Shown here: positions 36,288-44,598 of the stretch, piece after piece | Position numbering within the stretch: position 1 is the first letter of the stretch | Layout: each line of letters begins with the position of its first letter | NCBI GenBank assembly: GCA_025998675.1 | Contig: AP024673.1 | Location: forward strand, 1,019,221-1,083,220 | From: Fimbriimonadales bacterium | GTDB lineage: Bacteria > Armatimonadota > Fimbriimonadia > Fimbriimonadales > GBS-DC | Reading direction: 5' to 3' | Length of the DNA: 64,000 bases | Position numbers and translations under genes: made by a program | The notes under the pieces: model-generated | Database searches by the model: none | What the model was told of the DNA's origin: nothing | What the model saw: only the letters and a program-made list of their open reading frames with translations

Positions 36288-36364
36288 CACAACTACAGGT
36301 TCGCGCCCGTGCGGGAAACTCCTGCTGTGGGGCGGGTTGGGTGCGCGAGTCGTGAGAGTCCGCA

Positions 36365-36395
36365 GGTGGGCGTAGAGGTTTCCTATACGCCCACC
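36365..36395. terminator. Hairpin after the beta-repeat protein gene
   Basis: GGTGGGCGTA pairs with TACGCCCACC, and the stem continues inward (AGG with CCT) to a TTT loop. It lies 10 nt beyond the stop of the gene read from the minus strand and has no clear T-run on that strand. Confidence 0.5.
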
Positions 36396-36404
36396 CTGAT
36401 TGTT

Positions 36405-37556
36405 TTACTGCGGGCTGACGCGCTCGCTGGGGGTTGAAATAGGCGTTTCGAGGTGGATGGCGCGTTCCTTCGGTTGTCCGTAGAGTTCGGGGTGCAGGTA
36501 TTTACCCTGATGCTCGCGTGGTTTCTCGCGCTCGGTCTGGAATCCGCGCCGCTGCACATACGGATCGTTGCGGATGGCTTCCACACGCCACGAGACGCGC
36601 CTGCCCGGCGCGCCGCCGGCAATCTTGAAGCGGTTGCCCTGAATCTCGACAGCGACATGCAGGTTCGGCATCGGCGCACCGAGCGGAGTCAGCGTGTAGC
36701 GCGGGTCGCGATTGATGGCTTCGAAGTAGTTGGGCAGCTGCACCCACGCCTCGCCGCGCGTGTCCAGAGTCGCAACCCCACTGTAGGCGTTCAGCGGCTC
36801 CGGCGCTTCGGTGCAGTAGTGATAGAGGTAGTGCGTTTCAGGGCGGAGCGGGTGATCGATTCGGAATGACTTCAGCCCGCTGGCGCCCATGTCGCCCTGC
36901 GCGTAGACTCCGAATCCCTCAGGGCTATTGACTGCGCCGTAGACGCCGTAGGTGGTTCCTGCAGTGGCAGCGGCAAACCCACTGACGCCGATTCCTGAGA
37001 CGCTCTCTGTGCGTCCCAGCACGCCGTAGTTGAGTCCTGTGGTCGCCAGTGCATGCCCGAAGACGCCGCGTCCGTTGACGCTGGACGCCTGCCCGTAGAC
37101 GCCTTGATTGACCCCCGTTTGTGCGGTAATGACCCCGAAAACTCCGGCGCCCTGCGAACTGCGCGCCTCGCCATAAACGCCATAGCAGAATCCCGTTGAA
37201 CTCACGCTCAGCCCACCGACGCCGCGCCCGGAACTGCTGTTGTTTTGCCCAAATACGCCATAAGTCAGTCCTGTGCCTGAAGGCGCGAACCCCAACACAC
37301 CAAACCCTGAGTTGCTCCACACTTCGCCCCAGACGCCGACAGCGAACCCACTCACAGCACTGTGCAGACTGTAGATGGAACGGTCGCCTGTAGCGTTCTG
37401 AACCACGAACCGATACGCAGGCGTGGTTGTCCCAATCCCTACATTTCCAGTGTTGTAGAAGATATTATTGCCGCTGACGCTCCACTGGGCAAAAGCCAGT
37501 GGCGCGACGCCGAGCGCCAGTGCGGCGCCAATCCCAGGTCTCACCTGTCGTCTCAT
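36405..37556 (-). CDS. Secreted beta-repeat protein with fibre-like N-terminus
   Basis: A 383-residue exported protein. After a signal peptide (ALALGVAPLAFA), NVGIGTTTPAYRFVVQN resembles the tail-spike/S74-type N-terminal cap. Then about eight repeats of roughly 21 residues follow the scheme G-V-(Y/F)-G-x(4)-S-x-x-G-x-G-V-x-G (for example YGVYGEARSSQGAGVFGV), which should build a beta-helix or trimeric stalk. The C-terminal domain (KSFRIDHPLRPETHYLYHYC ... NRFKIAGGAPGRRVSWRV) is conserved in many environmental bacteria without known function. A chaperone-type S74 peptidase is absent. GGAGGC precedes the ATG, and GCCGATAAT lies 26-34 nt upstream. Confidence 0.75.
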   Translation of the reverse strand: MRRQVRPGIGAALALGVAPLAFAQWSVSGNNIFYNTGNVGIGTTTPAYRFVVQNATGDRSIYSLHSAVSGFAVGVWGEVWSNSGFGVLGFAPSGTGLTYGVFGQNNSSSGRGVGGLSVSSTGFCYGVYGEARSSQGAGVFGVITAQTGVNQGVYGQASSVNGRGVFGHALATTGLNYGVLGRTESVSGIGVSGFAAATAGTTYGVYGAVNSPEGFGVYAQGDMGASGLKSFRIDHPLRPETHYLYHYCTEAPEPLNAYSGVATLDTRGEAWVQLPNYFEAINRDPRYTLTPLGAPMPNLHVAVEIQGNRFKIAGGAPGRRVSWRVEAIRNDPYVQRRGFQTEREKPREHQGKYLHPELYGQPKERAIHLETPISTPSERVSPQ

Positions 37557-37635
37557 AGTTGCCTCCGAAAGCCTGCTGAAATTATCGGCGGCTGAGCAAA
37601 TTTTCGCCAGCCTGCTGCTGCAGGGATAGGCGTTG

Positions 37636-37651
37636 TGTCGTCGAAACGACA
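37636..37651. promoter_or_regulatory. Short palindrome TGTCGT-CGAA-ACGACA before the amine oxidase gene
   Basis: A perfect 6-bp inverted repeat with a 4-base loop, ending 9 nt before the ATG at 37661. It could be an operator or an RNA hairpin that limits translation. Confidence 0.35.
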
Positions 37652-37660
37652 AGGTTAGCG

Positions 37661-39013
37661 ATGGCGCGTGATGCGGATGTGATTGTTGTTGGCGCGGGCG
37701 TGGCGGGGCTGGTCGCCGCGCGACGCCTGCAAGCTGTGGGGCTTGCGCCGCTGGTGCTGGAGGCGCGCGAACGGGTCGGTGGTCGCCTGCTGCGCCACGC
37801 GCTGGGCGACGCGGTGGTGATTGATCTCGGGGGACAGTGGCTGGGACCGACACAAACACGCGCCTACGCGCTTGTGGAAGAGCTGGGACTGGCGCTGTTT
37901 CCCACTTATACTGAGGGCGAGAGCCTCGCGTTGCTGGGAGGACGCCTGCAACGCTATTCGGGACCCGTGCCCCGCCTGGGGCTGCTGCCTCTGTTCGATT
38001 TCGGCAACGCCGTCGCGACGCTGGATCGCATGGCGAAAACCGTGCCGTTAGAATCGCCCTGGTGCGCGCCGAACGCCGCCGCGTGGGACTCTGAGACGCT
38101 TGCCAGCTGGGCGCAGCGCGCCCTGCGCACACGGCTCGGACGCTGGGGGATACGGTTGTTTTCGGAGGCGGTCTTCGCCGCCGAGCCGAGCGAGTTCTCG
38201 CTGTTGCACGCGCTGTTTTACATCCACTCAGGGGGCGGGTTCGAATCGTTGACCAATACGCGCGGTGGGGCGCAGCAGGATCGGTTCGTGGCAGGCGCGC
38301 AGAGCCTCGCGCTCCAGTTAGCGGCGCAACTGGGCGAGCGGGTCAAGTTGGGTGAGCCTGTGGTTCGAATCGAGCAATCATCGGAGGGCGTGCGCGTAAT
38401 CGGGCGGTCGGGCGCGGTCTATGCCGCACGCGCCGTGATTGTCGCCATCCCGCCGACGCTGGCAGGGCGAATCGAGTACGACCCACCGCTGCCCGCCGTG
38501 CGCGACCAGCTCACCCAGCGACTGCCCCACGGCGCGGTTATCAAATGCTTCGCCGTGTACGACCGCCCCTTCTGGCGTGAGCAGGGGCTGAGCGGGTTTG
38601 CTGTGGGTGACTGTGAGCCGGTGCATCTGGTGTTCGACAACTCGCCCCCCGACGCCTCGTGTGGGATCCTGCTGGGGTTTATCGAGGGCGCGTCGGCGCG
38701 GCAGATGAGCACAGTGGACGCGCAGACGCGCCGCGCCGCCGTTCTGGAGTGCTTCGCACAGCTCTTTGGGACGCGCGCACGCCAGCCCGATGTTTACATC
38801 GACCACGACTGGAGTGCAGAGGTCTGGTCGCGGGGGTGCTATGGGGCGCATTTCCCGCCAGGCGTGTGGACGCAGTTTGGGCGCGCCCTGCGGGAACCCA
38901 TCGGACGCATCTTCTGGGCAGGCACAGAGACCGCCACGCGCTGGATGGGGTATATTGACGGCGCGATTGAATCGGGTGAACGCGCGGCGGAGGAGGTTCT
39001 TTCACGGCTATGA
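37661..39013 (+). CDS. FAD-dependent amine oxidase-family protein
   Basis: A 450-residue flavoprotein. The dinucleotide motif VIVVGAGVAGLVAARRL (about 7-23) is followed by LVLEARERVGGRLL, and the C-terminal FAD motif is FWAGTETATRWMGYIDGAIESG near 425, the layout of monoamine oxidases. SWLTSGGGxE-like GGGFESLTNTRGGAQQDRF near 190-208 is the substrate-side region. The substrate is unknown. No clear Shine-Dalgarno is seen; a small palindrome precedes the start. Its stop overlaps the larC start (ATGA), so the two are coupled, but no link between their functions is known. Confidence 0.87.
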   Translation: MARDADVIVVGAGVAGLVAARRLQAVGLAPLVLEARERVGGRLLRHALGDAVVIDLGGQWLGPTQTRAYALVEELGLALFPTYTEGESLALLGGRLQRYSGPVPRLGLLPLFDFGNAVATLDRMAKTVPLESPWCAPNAAAWDSETLASWAQRALRTRLGRWGIRLFSEAVFAAEPSEFSLLHALFYIHSGGGFESLTNTRGGAQQDRFVAGAQSLALQLAAQLGERVKLGEPVVRIEQSSEGVRVIGRSGAVYAARAVIVAIPPTLAGRIEYDPPLPAVRDQLTQRLPHGAVIKCFAVYDRPFWREQGLSGFAVGDCEPVHLVFDNSPPDASCGILLGFIEGASARQMSTVDAQTRRAAVLECFAQLFGTRARQPDVYIDHDWSAEVWSRGCYGAHFPPGVWTQFGRALREPIGRIFWAGTETATRWMGYIDGAIESGERAAEEVLSRL

Positions 39014-40194
39014 GACTGCTCTATCTGGACTGTATCGGTGGGATTGCGGGCGATATGACGCTCGCCGCGCTGATTGAAGCGGGTGTGCCTGAAACGGAAC
39101 TACTGGACGCCCTGCGCACACTCCCCCTGCAGGGCTGGCAGTGGCGTAGTGAGCGTGTGGAGATAGAAGCCATCTTCGCACGGCGGGTGTTCCTCACGCA
39201 CGACGAAGACCAGCCCCACCGCCACCTGAGCGATGTGCTGGAGATTATTGAGCGGGGCGATCTGTCGGCGCGTGTGAAGCAAGACGCGCATGCGGTGTTC
39301 ACGCGCCTTGCAGAAGCGGAAGCAGCGGTACACGACACGACGCCTGACCGCGTGCATTTCCACGAGGTGGGCGCGGTGGACGCGATTCTGGACATTGTGG
39401 GCGCGTGCTGGGGGCTGGAGCGGCTGGGGATAGAGCGCGTGGTCTGCTCGCCGTTGCCGATGGGGCGCGGGTTCGTGCAGGCGGCGCACGGCATGCTGCC
39501 TCTGCCCGCGCCCGCGGTGGTCGAACTGCTGCGCGGCGTTCCAACCTATGGCGTCCCGATTCAGGGCGAGACCGTCACGCCCACGGGCGCGGCGCTGGCA
39601 GTCGCGCTCAGCCATCGATTCGGCGACCAGCCGCCGATGCGCTGGGACAGCATCGGCTACGGCGCGGGGCACGCCGACCGCCCGCTGCCCAATCTGCTGC
39701 GCGTGTTCGTGGGGGAATCTGCCGACATGATGCAAACGCCTGCAGGCGACTGGGAAAGCATCGTGCAGATTGAGACGCACCTCGACAACGCCACGCCGCA
39801 ACAGCTGGGGTTCGTGATGGAACGCGCGCTGGCGATGGGCGCACTCGATGTGTTTTTCACGCCAATCCAGATGAAAAAGAACCGCCCCGGCGTGCTGATG
39901 ACGCTGCTGGCGTCGCCTGAGCAGGCGGACGCACTGATGCGCCTGCTGCTGGAGGAGACCCCCACGCTGGGTGTGCGCTACAGCCCGATGAATCGCCGAT
40001 GCCTGCAGCGCGAGGTGCGCACAGTGCAGACCGAGTACGGCGCGGTGCGCGTGAAATGGGCGCTGGACGGTAAACGCGTGCTACACCTGGCGCCTGAGTA
40101 TGAGGACTGCGCCCAGTTAGCCCAACGCATGAACGCGCCGCTGCATGCCATCATGCAAGCGGCGCTTCAAAAAGCCAGAGAGTCGGGCGATTAG
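39010..40194 (+). CDS. larC: Nickel-pincer cofactor cyclometallase LarC
   Basis: A 394-residue DUF111/LarC protein. DCIGGIAGDM at about 7-16, the histidine-rich HRHLSDVLEII region, HFHEVGAVDAILDIVG near 120 and GYGAGHADRPLPNLLR near 220 are family marks. LarC inserts nickel into pyridinium-bisthiocarboxylate mononucleotide in a CTP-dependent step. Here it is one uninterrupted frame, unlike the split form of Lactobacillus. LarB, LarE and a LarA-type enzyme are not in the window. Its stop codon overlaps that of the convergent flagellin gene by 4 nt. Confidence 0.92.
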   Translation: MRLLYLDCIGGIAGDMTLAALIEAGVPETELLDALRTLPLQGWQWRSERVEIEAIFARRVFLTHDEDQPHRHLSDVLEIIERGDLSARVKQDAHAVFTRLAEAEAAVHDTTPDRVHFHEVGAVDAILDIVGACWGLERLGIERVVCSPLPMGRGFVQAAHGMLPLPAPAVVELLRGVPTYGVPIQGETVTPTGAALAVALSHRFGDQPPMRWDSIGYGAGHADRPLPNLLRVFVGESADMMQTPAGDWESIVQIETHLDNATPQQLGFVMERALAMGALDVFFTPIQMKKNRPGVLMTLLASPEQADALMRLLLEETPTLGVRYSPMNRRCLQREVRTVQTEYGAVRVKWALDGKRVLHLAPEYEDCAQLAQRMNAPLHAIMQAALQKARESGD

Positions 40195-41657
40195 AGCCGC
40201 TGGAGGAGCTGTAGCACCGTCTGCGGCATCGAGTTCGCCTGCGCCAGCACCGACATCCCCGACTGCATCAGAATCTGCTGCTTGGTGAAGTTCGAGATTT
40301 CCAGCGCGAAGTCGGCGTCGCGAATGGTCGACTCGCTGGCAGACACATTCTCTTTGGCGACATTGAGCGAGCGGATATTGCTCTCCAGAACATAGCGCTG
40401 GAACGCACCCATATCGCCGCGCATCTTGGAGATTTCGTTAATCGCCGCGTCGATAATACGCAGGGCGTTGTCGGTGGAATTCGGCTGCGTGACATCTATA
40501 GTCGCAAGGCTCTGGCCGGGTATCACCGTCGTGCCCAGCTTGGATGCGTTCACATCCAGCAGCGAGAAGCGGACAAACTGCCCGGCGTTTGCGCCTACCT
40601 GGAATTGCAACAACCCTGCCGTGACGATAGCGACCTGCGCGGCAGCGAGCGTGTCGTCGTTCCCGGTCTCGGTAAGCATAATCACATTCCCGTAGCTATC
40701 GCGCAGGCGCAGCCCCGAATCGCCCGTTGCCTGCCCCCCTGTGAAGGTGACGGTCTGAATACCGTTGACCGTGTTGGCAACAACTGTCGCCACAGCGTCC
40801 ACGCCTGACGCAGATTGTGCGCCCGGTGTGTTGAGGATAATCCCCGCCGTGTCATGCAGGTTGACCTCAAACTGGGAGCCGTACTCTCTATGTCGCAGCT
40901 CAATCCGCCGTGTGCTGTCGTTAAATTGGGCGACCACGCCTGTGATGTGGCTCACTGCGTTGATTTTGTCGATGAAGCTACCGACGGTCTCGTTCTCGTC
41001 TGCCGTGATGGTATAGCCATTAATGACCACATTGCCTGCAGGGGTTCCCATCAGGCTGGCGAGTGTGGTGCCTGCGGCGAAGGTGCGCGAGCCTGTAATG
41101 GTGGCGCGCGTGGCGGCTGTGGTGACCTCCACAGTGACTGCGCCGCTGTCAGTGGCAAAGTTGTTGAAAGTGCCCCCGATAAAGATGCCCGAGATTCGCG
41201 TGGGGTTCGTGACCGCGGCGCTAATTCCCGAAGTACCATCGAGCAGCCGCTTCGTGCCGAAAGAGGTCTGCTCGGCGATGCGATTGATGCTGTCGATCAG
41301 GGCGCGGATTTGAGTCTGGTCTGCCTGGAGCGCGGAGTAGTCGTTGACGCCCGTGTTGGCGGCGTGCAGGGTGAGCTGGCGCATGGTGCGCAGGGCGTTA
41401 TGCACCTCGTCCAGCGCGGCTTCGGCGGTCTTAATCATGTTGACCGCGTCCTGGGCGTTGTTGACCGCCTGCTGCAACCCGGTGATTTGCGAGCGCAGGT
41501 TTTCCGAGATAATCAGCCCTGCGGGATCGTCGGCGGCGCGATTCACCCGCAGCCCCGACGCCAGACGCTCAATCGTGCGTCCCATCAAGTCCGATGTGAG
41601 CCCCACATTCCGCAGCGCATTCTGCGACTGGATGTTCGTGTTAATCCTCAGACTCAT
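40191..41657 (-). CDS. fliC: Flagellin
   Basis: A 488-residue filament subunit. The N-terminal D0/D1 region is conserved (MSLRINTNIQSQNALRN, RLASGLRVNRAADDPAGLII, VNMIKTAEAALDEV). The C-terminal D1/D0 (NVSASESTIRDADFALEISN, QILMQSGMSVLAQAN, ends QLLQRL) is also conserved. Between them lies a variable surface region of about 220 residues rich in Thr, Ala and Val. It is assembled through the flagellar export channel and has no signal peptide. GGGGG precedes the ATG, and a sigma-28 promoter lies upstream. No other flagellar gene is in the window, so the gene stands alone. Confidence 0.95.
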   Translation of the reverse strand: MSLRINTNIQSQNALRNVGLTSDLMGRTIERLASGLRVNRAADDPAGLIISENLRSQITGLQQAVNNAQDAVNMIKTAEAALDEVHNALRTMRQLTLHAANTGVNDYSALQADQTQIRALIDSINRIAEQTSFGTKRLLDGTSGISAAVTNPTRISGIFIGGTFNNFATDSGAVTVEVTTAATRATITGSRTFAAGTTLASLMGTPAGNVVINGYTITADENETVGSFIDKINAVSHITGVVAQFNDSTRRIELRHREYGSQFEVNLHDTAGIILNTPGAQSASGVDAVATVVANTVNGIQTVTFTGGQATGDSGLRLRDSYGNVIMLTETGNDDTLAAAQVAIVTAGLLQFQVGANAGQFVRFSLLDVNASKLGTTVIPGQSLATIDVTQPNSTDNALRIIDAAINEISKMRGDMGAFQRYVLESNIRSLNVAKENVSASESTIRDADFALEISNFTKQQILMQSGMSVLAQANSMPQTVLQLLQRL

Positions 41658-41705
41658 TCCGTTGACCCCCTTGCGGGTGATTCCTCCGCAAATTTGCTGT
41701 GGCTA

Positions 41706-41733
41706 TTATCGGCAGGGCATTTGGGCTTCTTTA
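41706..41733 (-). promoter_or_regulatory. Sigma-28 (FliA-type) promoter of flagellin
   Basis: On the minus strand CTAAA is followed by 16 bases and a perfect GCCGATAA, the consensus for flagellar sigma-28. It starts transcription about 45 nt before the flagellin ATG. Confidence 0.8.
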
Positions 41734-41746
41734 GAGGGGGATGTGC

Positions 41747-41752
41747 TATAAT
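41747..41752 (+). promoter_or_regulatory. -10 box TATAAT of the BON-comF unit
   Basis: GTGCTATAAT lies 19 nt before the ATG at 41772, with AGGAGG between. It is divergent from the sigma-28 promoter, about 14 bp away. Confidence 0.6.
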
Positions 41753-41771
41753 ACGGCAGGAGGCATAAATT

Positions 41772-42005
41772 ATGGCAGCCGATGTGGAAGTGCGCCGTAT
41801 GGTGCTACGCGAGATTGGGAAGCGTCATATCGACACCTCGCGGCTCGATGTGCAGGTGTTTCATGGTGTGGTGTATCTGCGCGGCACAGTGAGCGGGATG
41901 CGCGGACATGATGTGGATCTCAAAGCCGAGATGGAGATTATCCGTCGGGTCTTGCGCCAGCGTCCGGGCGTGCGCGATGTGGTGATTGACCTGATTTTCC
42001 GCTAA
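41772..42005 (+). CDS. Small BON-domain-like protein
   Basis: A 77-residue protein with the pattern VQVFHGVVYLRGTVSG ... RRVLRQRPGVRDVVIDLIF, a single alpha-beta BON-type domain without signal peptide. BON domains usually bind phospholipids or other macromolecules; a cytoplasmic stand-alone copy has no fixed role. AGGAGG precedes the ATG. ComF starts 2 nt after the stop, so they share a transcript. Confidence 0.7.
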   Translation: MAADVEVRRMVLREIGKRHIDTSRLDVQVFHGVVYLRGTVSGMRGHDVDLKAEMEIIRRVLRQRPGVRDVVIDLIFR

Positions 42006-42007
42006 GG

Positions 42008-42724
42008 GTGTGGCGGACGGTTCATGCGTGGTTGTATCCATCGCGGTGCGTGGCGTGTGGGCGGTTCCATCAGCAGCCGCTGTGCGTGCAGTGCGCCGCG
42101 CTTGCTGCACCGATACGCCCGCCGGCATGCCCGCGCTGTGGCGCGCCGCGGCGCACTCTGGGGGACTGTCGGCGATGCGTAGGGCGCGTTTTTGCGTTTG
42201 ATGCGGCGGTGTGCGCCGCCGTGTACGACTCTGCCGTTCGCCGCGCGATTGTGAACCTGAAGTTTCGTCGCTGGCGGCGCGCGGCGCCGCCGTTAGCCGA
42301 GCTGCTCTGGCAGGCGATTCGCGCGCCTGAGCACGCGGCGTGGCAGCCCGCTGACGCGCTTGTGCCCGTGCCCATCCACCCGGTGCGGCGGGCGATGCGG
42401 GGGTTCAATCAGGCGGAGCAGATTGCCCACCATCTCAGCGCCCTGTCAGGCGTCCCCGTGCAGGCGGGCTGGCTCCGAAGGCGACTCTATCGTCGCCCGC
42501 AGGTGGGGCTGGGTCAAGCCGAACGCATGCACAATGTGCGCGAGGCGTTCGAGGTCGCGCGTCCCGAAGGCGTGTGTGGGCGTGTGCTGTGGCTCATAGA
42601 CGATGTGTTCACCACGGGCAGCACGCTCGATGCCTGTGCGCGCGCCCTCAAGGATGCAGGCGCGTCGTGCATCGTTGCGCTCGCCGTCGCCCGCGACCTG
42701 CGCGAGGAAGACGCGGCTCTGTAA
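42008..42724 (+). CDS. comF: ComF family phosphoribosyltransferase-like protein
   Basis: A 238-residue protein. The N-terminal zinc finger has CVAC, CVQC, CPRC and CRRC pairs (about 14-57). The PRTase-like part has PVPIHPVRRAMRGFNQAE near 123 and the PRPP loop VLWLIDDVFTTGSTLDACARAL near 195. ComF proteins take part in DNA uptake in competent bacteria and may act with PriA. It starts at GTG, coupled to the BON gene. Its last 279 nt are overlapped on the other strand by the CAP-protein frame. Confidence 0.9.
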   Translation: MWRTVHAWLYPSRCVACGRFHQQPLCVQCAALAAPIRPPACPRCGAPRRTLGDCRRCVGRVFAFDAAVCAAVYDSAVRRAIVNLKFRRWRRAAPPLAELLWQAIRAPEHAAWQPADALVPVPIHPVRRAMRGFNQAEQIAHHLSALSGVPVQAGWLRRRLYRRPQVGLGQAERMHNVREAFEVARPEGVCGRVLWLIDDVFTTGSTLDACARALKDAGASCIVALAVARDLREEDAAL

Positions 42725-43435
42725 ATAAATCTCATCGGACGCTTCGTAGACGCGCTCGCCTATCTGCAATTGCACCGTGACCGTATGGAACCCTTCGTAG
42801 TTCGGCAGTTCACAGGCAAGCCACTCGGCAGGCGCGCCCCACGCGCTCCATTCGCCGCTGTTGATACGGTAGCGCATCGAGTGCGCCGTGCGCGCCCCAT
42901 GCACATAGACCTCAACCGCGGGGATGTCGGTCGCGAAAGCATCGAGATTGATGACGATGGGGTACACCGCGCGCCGTGCGCCCAGCAGTTGCGCCCACAC
43001 CGTGCGGTAGCGCACTGCGCCCGCCGTGAAACCAACGCCCAGCTCGCGGTAGTCGGGCGTCAACAGGTTCGCGCGATGGGCAGGGCTATCGAGCCAAGCC
43101 TGCAGCGCGCGCTCCCAGCTGGGCTGACCTGCCGCCAGGTTCTCGCCGAGCCGATGATAGAAGTAGCCCGCTTCGCTGGCGCGGTAGTCGGCGCGGCGTC
43201 CGTATTCGTCCGCGTGGGTAATCACCCCTGTCTGCGCCAAAGTCTCTGCGTGCGCTTGCGCCGCTGCACACAGCTGCGTGTTGAGCTTGAGGGGCGGGAG
43301 GTTGTGCCGAAGCCTGAGCAGGTTGACCTGCACGGCGTAGTCGTGCGCCGTTGCGAGCCATTCGCGCGTTTCGGCGTGCGCCGTCCCCAGCGCCACAAGT
43401 AGCCCTATCATCCCTAACAGGCGTCGCGCTTCCAT
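42446..43435 (-). CDS. Secreted CAP (SCP/PR1) domain protein with antisense-extended C-terminus
   Basis: A 329-residue protein. The signal peptide (MEARRLLGMIGLLVALGTAHA) is followed by a CAP domain (about 30-150: AQAHAETLAQTGVITHADEY, GENLAAG, AWLDSPAHRANLL, ELGVGFTAG) and a beta-rich domain to about 235. The last 90 residues are read from the strand opposite comF and look unlike a natural domain (many Arg/Ala/His). The original stop may have been lost by a frameshift near 42720; otherwise this is a 279-bp convergent overlap. CAP proteins are extracellular with unclear roles. GCCGATAAT lies 19-27 nt upstream. The start could also be the GTG at 43444. Confidence 0.78.
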   Translation of the reverse strand: MEARRLLGMIGLLVALGTAHAETREWLATAHDYAVQVNLLRLRHNLPPLKLNTQLCAAAQAHAETLAQTGVITHADEYGRRADYRASEAGYFYHRLGENLAAGQPSWERALQAWLDSPAHRANLLTPDYRELGVGFTAGAVRYRTVWAQLLGARRAVYPIVINLDAFATDIPAVEVYVHGARTAHSMRYRINSGEWSAWGAPAEWLACELPNYEGFHTVTVQLQIGERVYEASDEIYLQSRVFLAQVAGDGERNDARRACILEGARTGIERAARGEHIVYEPQHTPTHAFGTRDLERLAHIVHAFGLTQPHLRATIESPSEPARLHGDA

Positions 43436-43498
43436 GCCGTCCACCGAAGGGGATTATCGGCAGTCGGCAGCCTTTTCTCACCTCGTAGAGTTGGGGGG

Positions 43499-44587
43499 CT
43501 ACAATCGTTCCAGCTGGCACCACTCGCGCAGCACATAGTCTGCGCCGTGCGCTTCTATCATCTGGCGTAACGCCGCCGATTCGGGGTCGCTGGGGTCGTA
43601 GTACGCCAGCGCCGCCAGAATCGCTTTGCGGAACGGGGTCGGGTCCTCGCCCTGCTCTGCCAGCAGCCGATACGCGCCCACGAGCCGGTCGTCGGGGCGA
43701 AGCTTGCGCAACGGCTCCCGCGCCACGCGAGCAATCGGGTCATCCAGATGGGGGTCTTGAATCCGCGCGAGGATGTCCTGCACTGTCTCGTAATGCTCTG
43801 CTGGGTCGAAAGGATGCGCTTTGAGAAACGCCTGCGCAAGCGATTTGGCGCCCTGAACGAAGAGAGCGTGGATTTCAGGGTCCTGAAGCGCGTGCTGAAT
43901 TGTGTGGTAGCCGCGTTGTGCGCCCAGGTAAGCAATCAGCGCATGCAAGCCGTTGTGCAGGTAGAGTTTGCGCTGCATGTAAATTTCGAAGGGGCGGACG
44001 GGTTGTAATCCGACGATGGGCGGCGGCTCGCCAATCAGGGCGTCCGCGTCTATCGGGAGCTTGCTGTAGCGATCCACGCGCACGCCAGGGGGATCGCCGG
44101 GAAGTTCCGCGACTGCCTGACGCCCGATGATGCATCGTACCAGCCCCAGCGGCTCCAGCAAGCGATGTTCTTCAGGTGCGAGCGTCTGCAGGAGCGCATC
44201 GCACAGGAGGGTGTGCGCGTGCAGAGCATTCTCGCCCAGCAGGAGGTTGAGGGGAGCGGGATTCTCGGCGGCGCGGCGGCGCAGTCCTGCGGCGATGAGG
44301 GGCGCCAGTTGGGGCAGCGCATGGACGCCGACGGCGGTGGACGCGACATCGGCGCGAGCGAATGCTGCAGCAACGGCTTCTGTATCGCGGGCGTCTATTG
44401 CGGACACGGGAGCGATCGGCTCGCGTTCGCCGTCCGTCCACTCAATCCAGCAGCTATGATGACGATTGAGGCTCTCGACCAACTCGCGGCGCGCCTCGAC
44501 GAAGATGGTCTCGAAGCCGGAGCGGGCATAGAGGTGCGCCAGGAATCCGCGCCCAATCTTGCCCGCTCCGAGTTGTAGCGCCAGCAA
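43499..44587 (-). CDS. Mannitol-1-phosphate 5-dehydrogenase-like protein
   Basis: A 362-residue polyol-specific long-chain dehydrogenase. LQLGAGKIGRGFLAHLYARSG (4-24) is the MtlD-type Rossmann start, and QRKLYLHNGLHALIAYLG near 205 carries the Lys and Asn/His catalytic positions of the family. It should interconvert mannitol-1-phosphate and fructose-6-phosphate, although the exact sugar alcohol is not sure. No PTS gene is near. It starts at a TTG with AGGGG 8 nt upstream, 11 nt after the PPC/dockerin gene stop, and is probably translated from the same transcript. Confidence 0.82.
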   Translation of the reverse strand: MLALQLGAGKIGRGFLAHLYARSGFETIFVEARRELVESLNRHHSCWIEWTDGEREPIAPVSAIDARDTEAVAAAFARADVASTAVGVHALPQLAPLIAAGLRRRAAENPAPLNLLLGENALHAHTLLCDALLQTLAPEEHRLLEPLGLVRCIIGRQAVAELPGDPPGVRVDRYSKLPIDADALIGEPPPIVGLQPVRPFEIYMQRKLYLHNGLHALIAYLGAQRGYHTIQHALQDPEIHALFVQGAKSLAQAFLKAHPFDPAEHYETVQDILARIQDPHLDDPIARVAREPLRKLRPDDRLVGAYRLLAEQGEDPTPFRKAILAALAYYDPSDPESAALRQMIEAHGADYVLREWCQLERL

Positions 44588-44598
44588 CGCAACACCCC

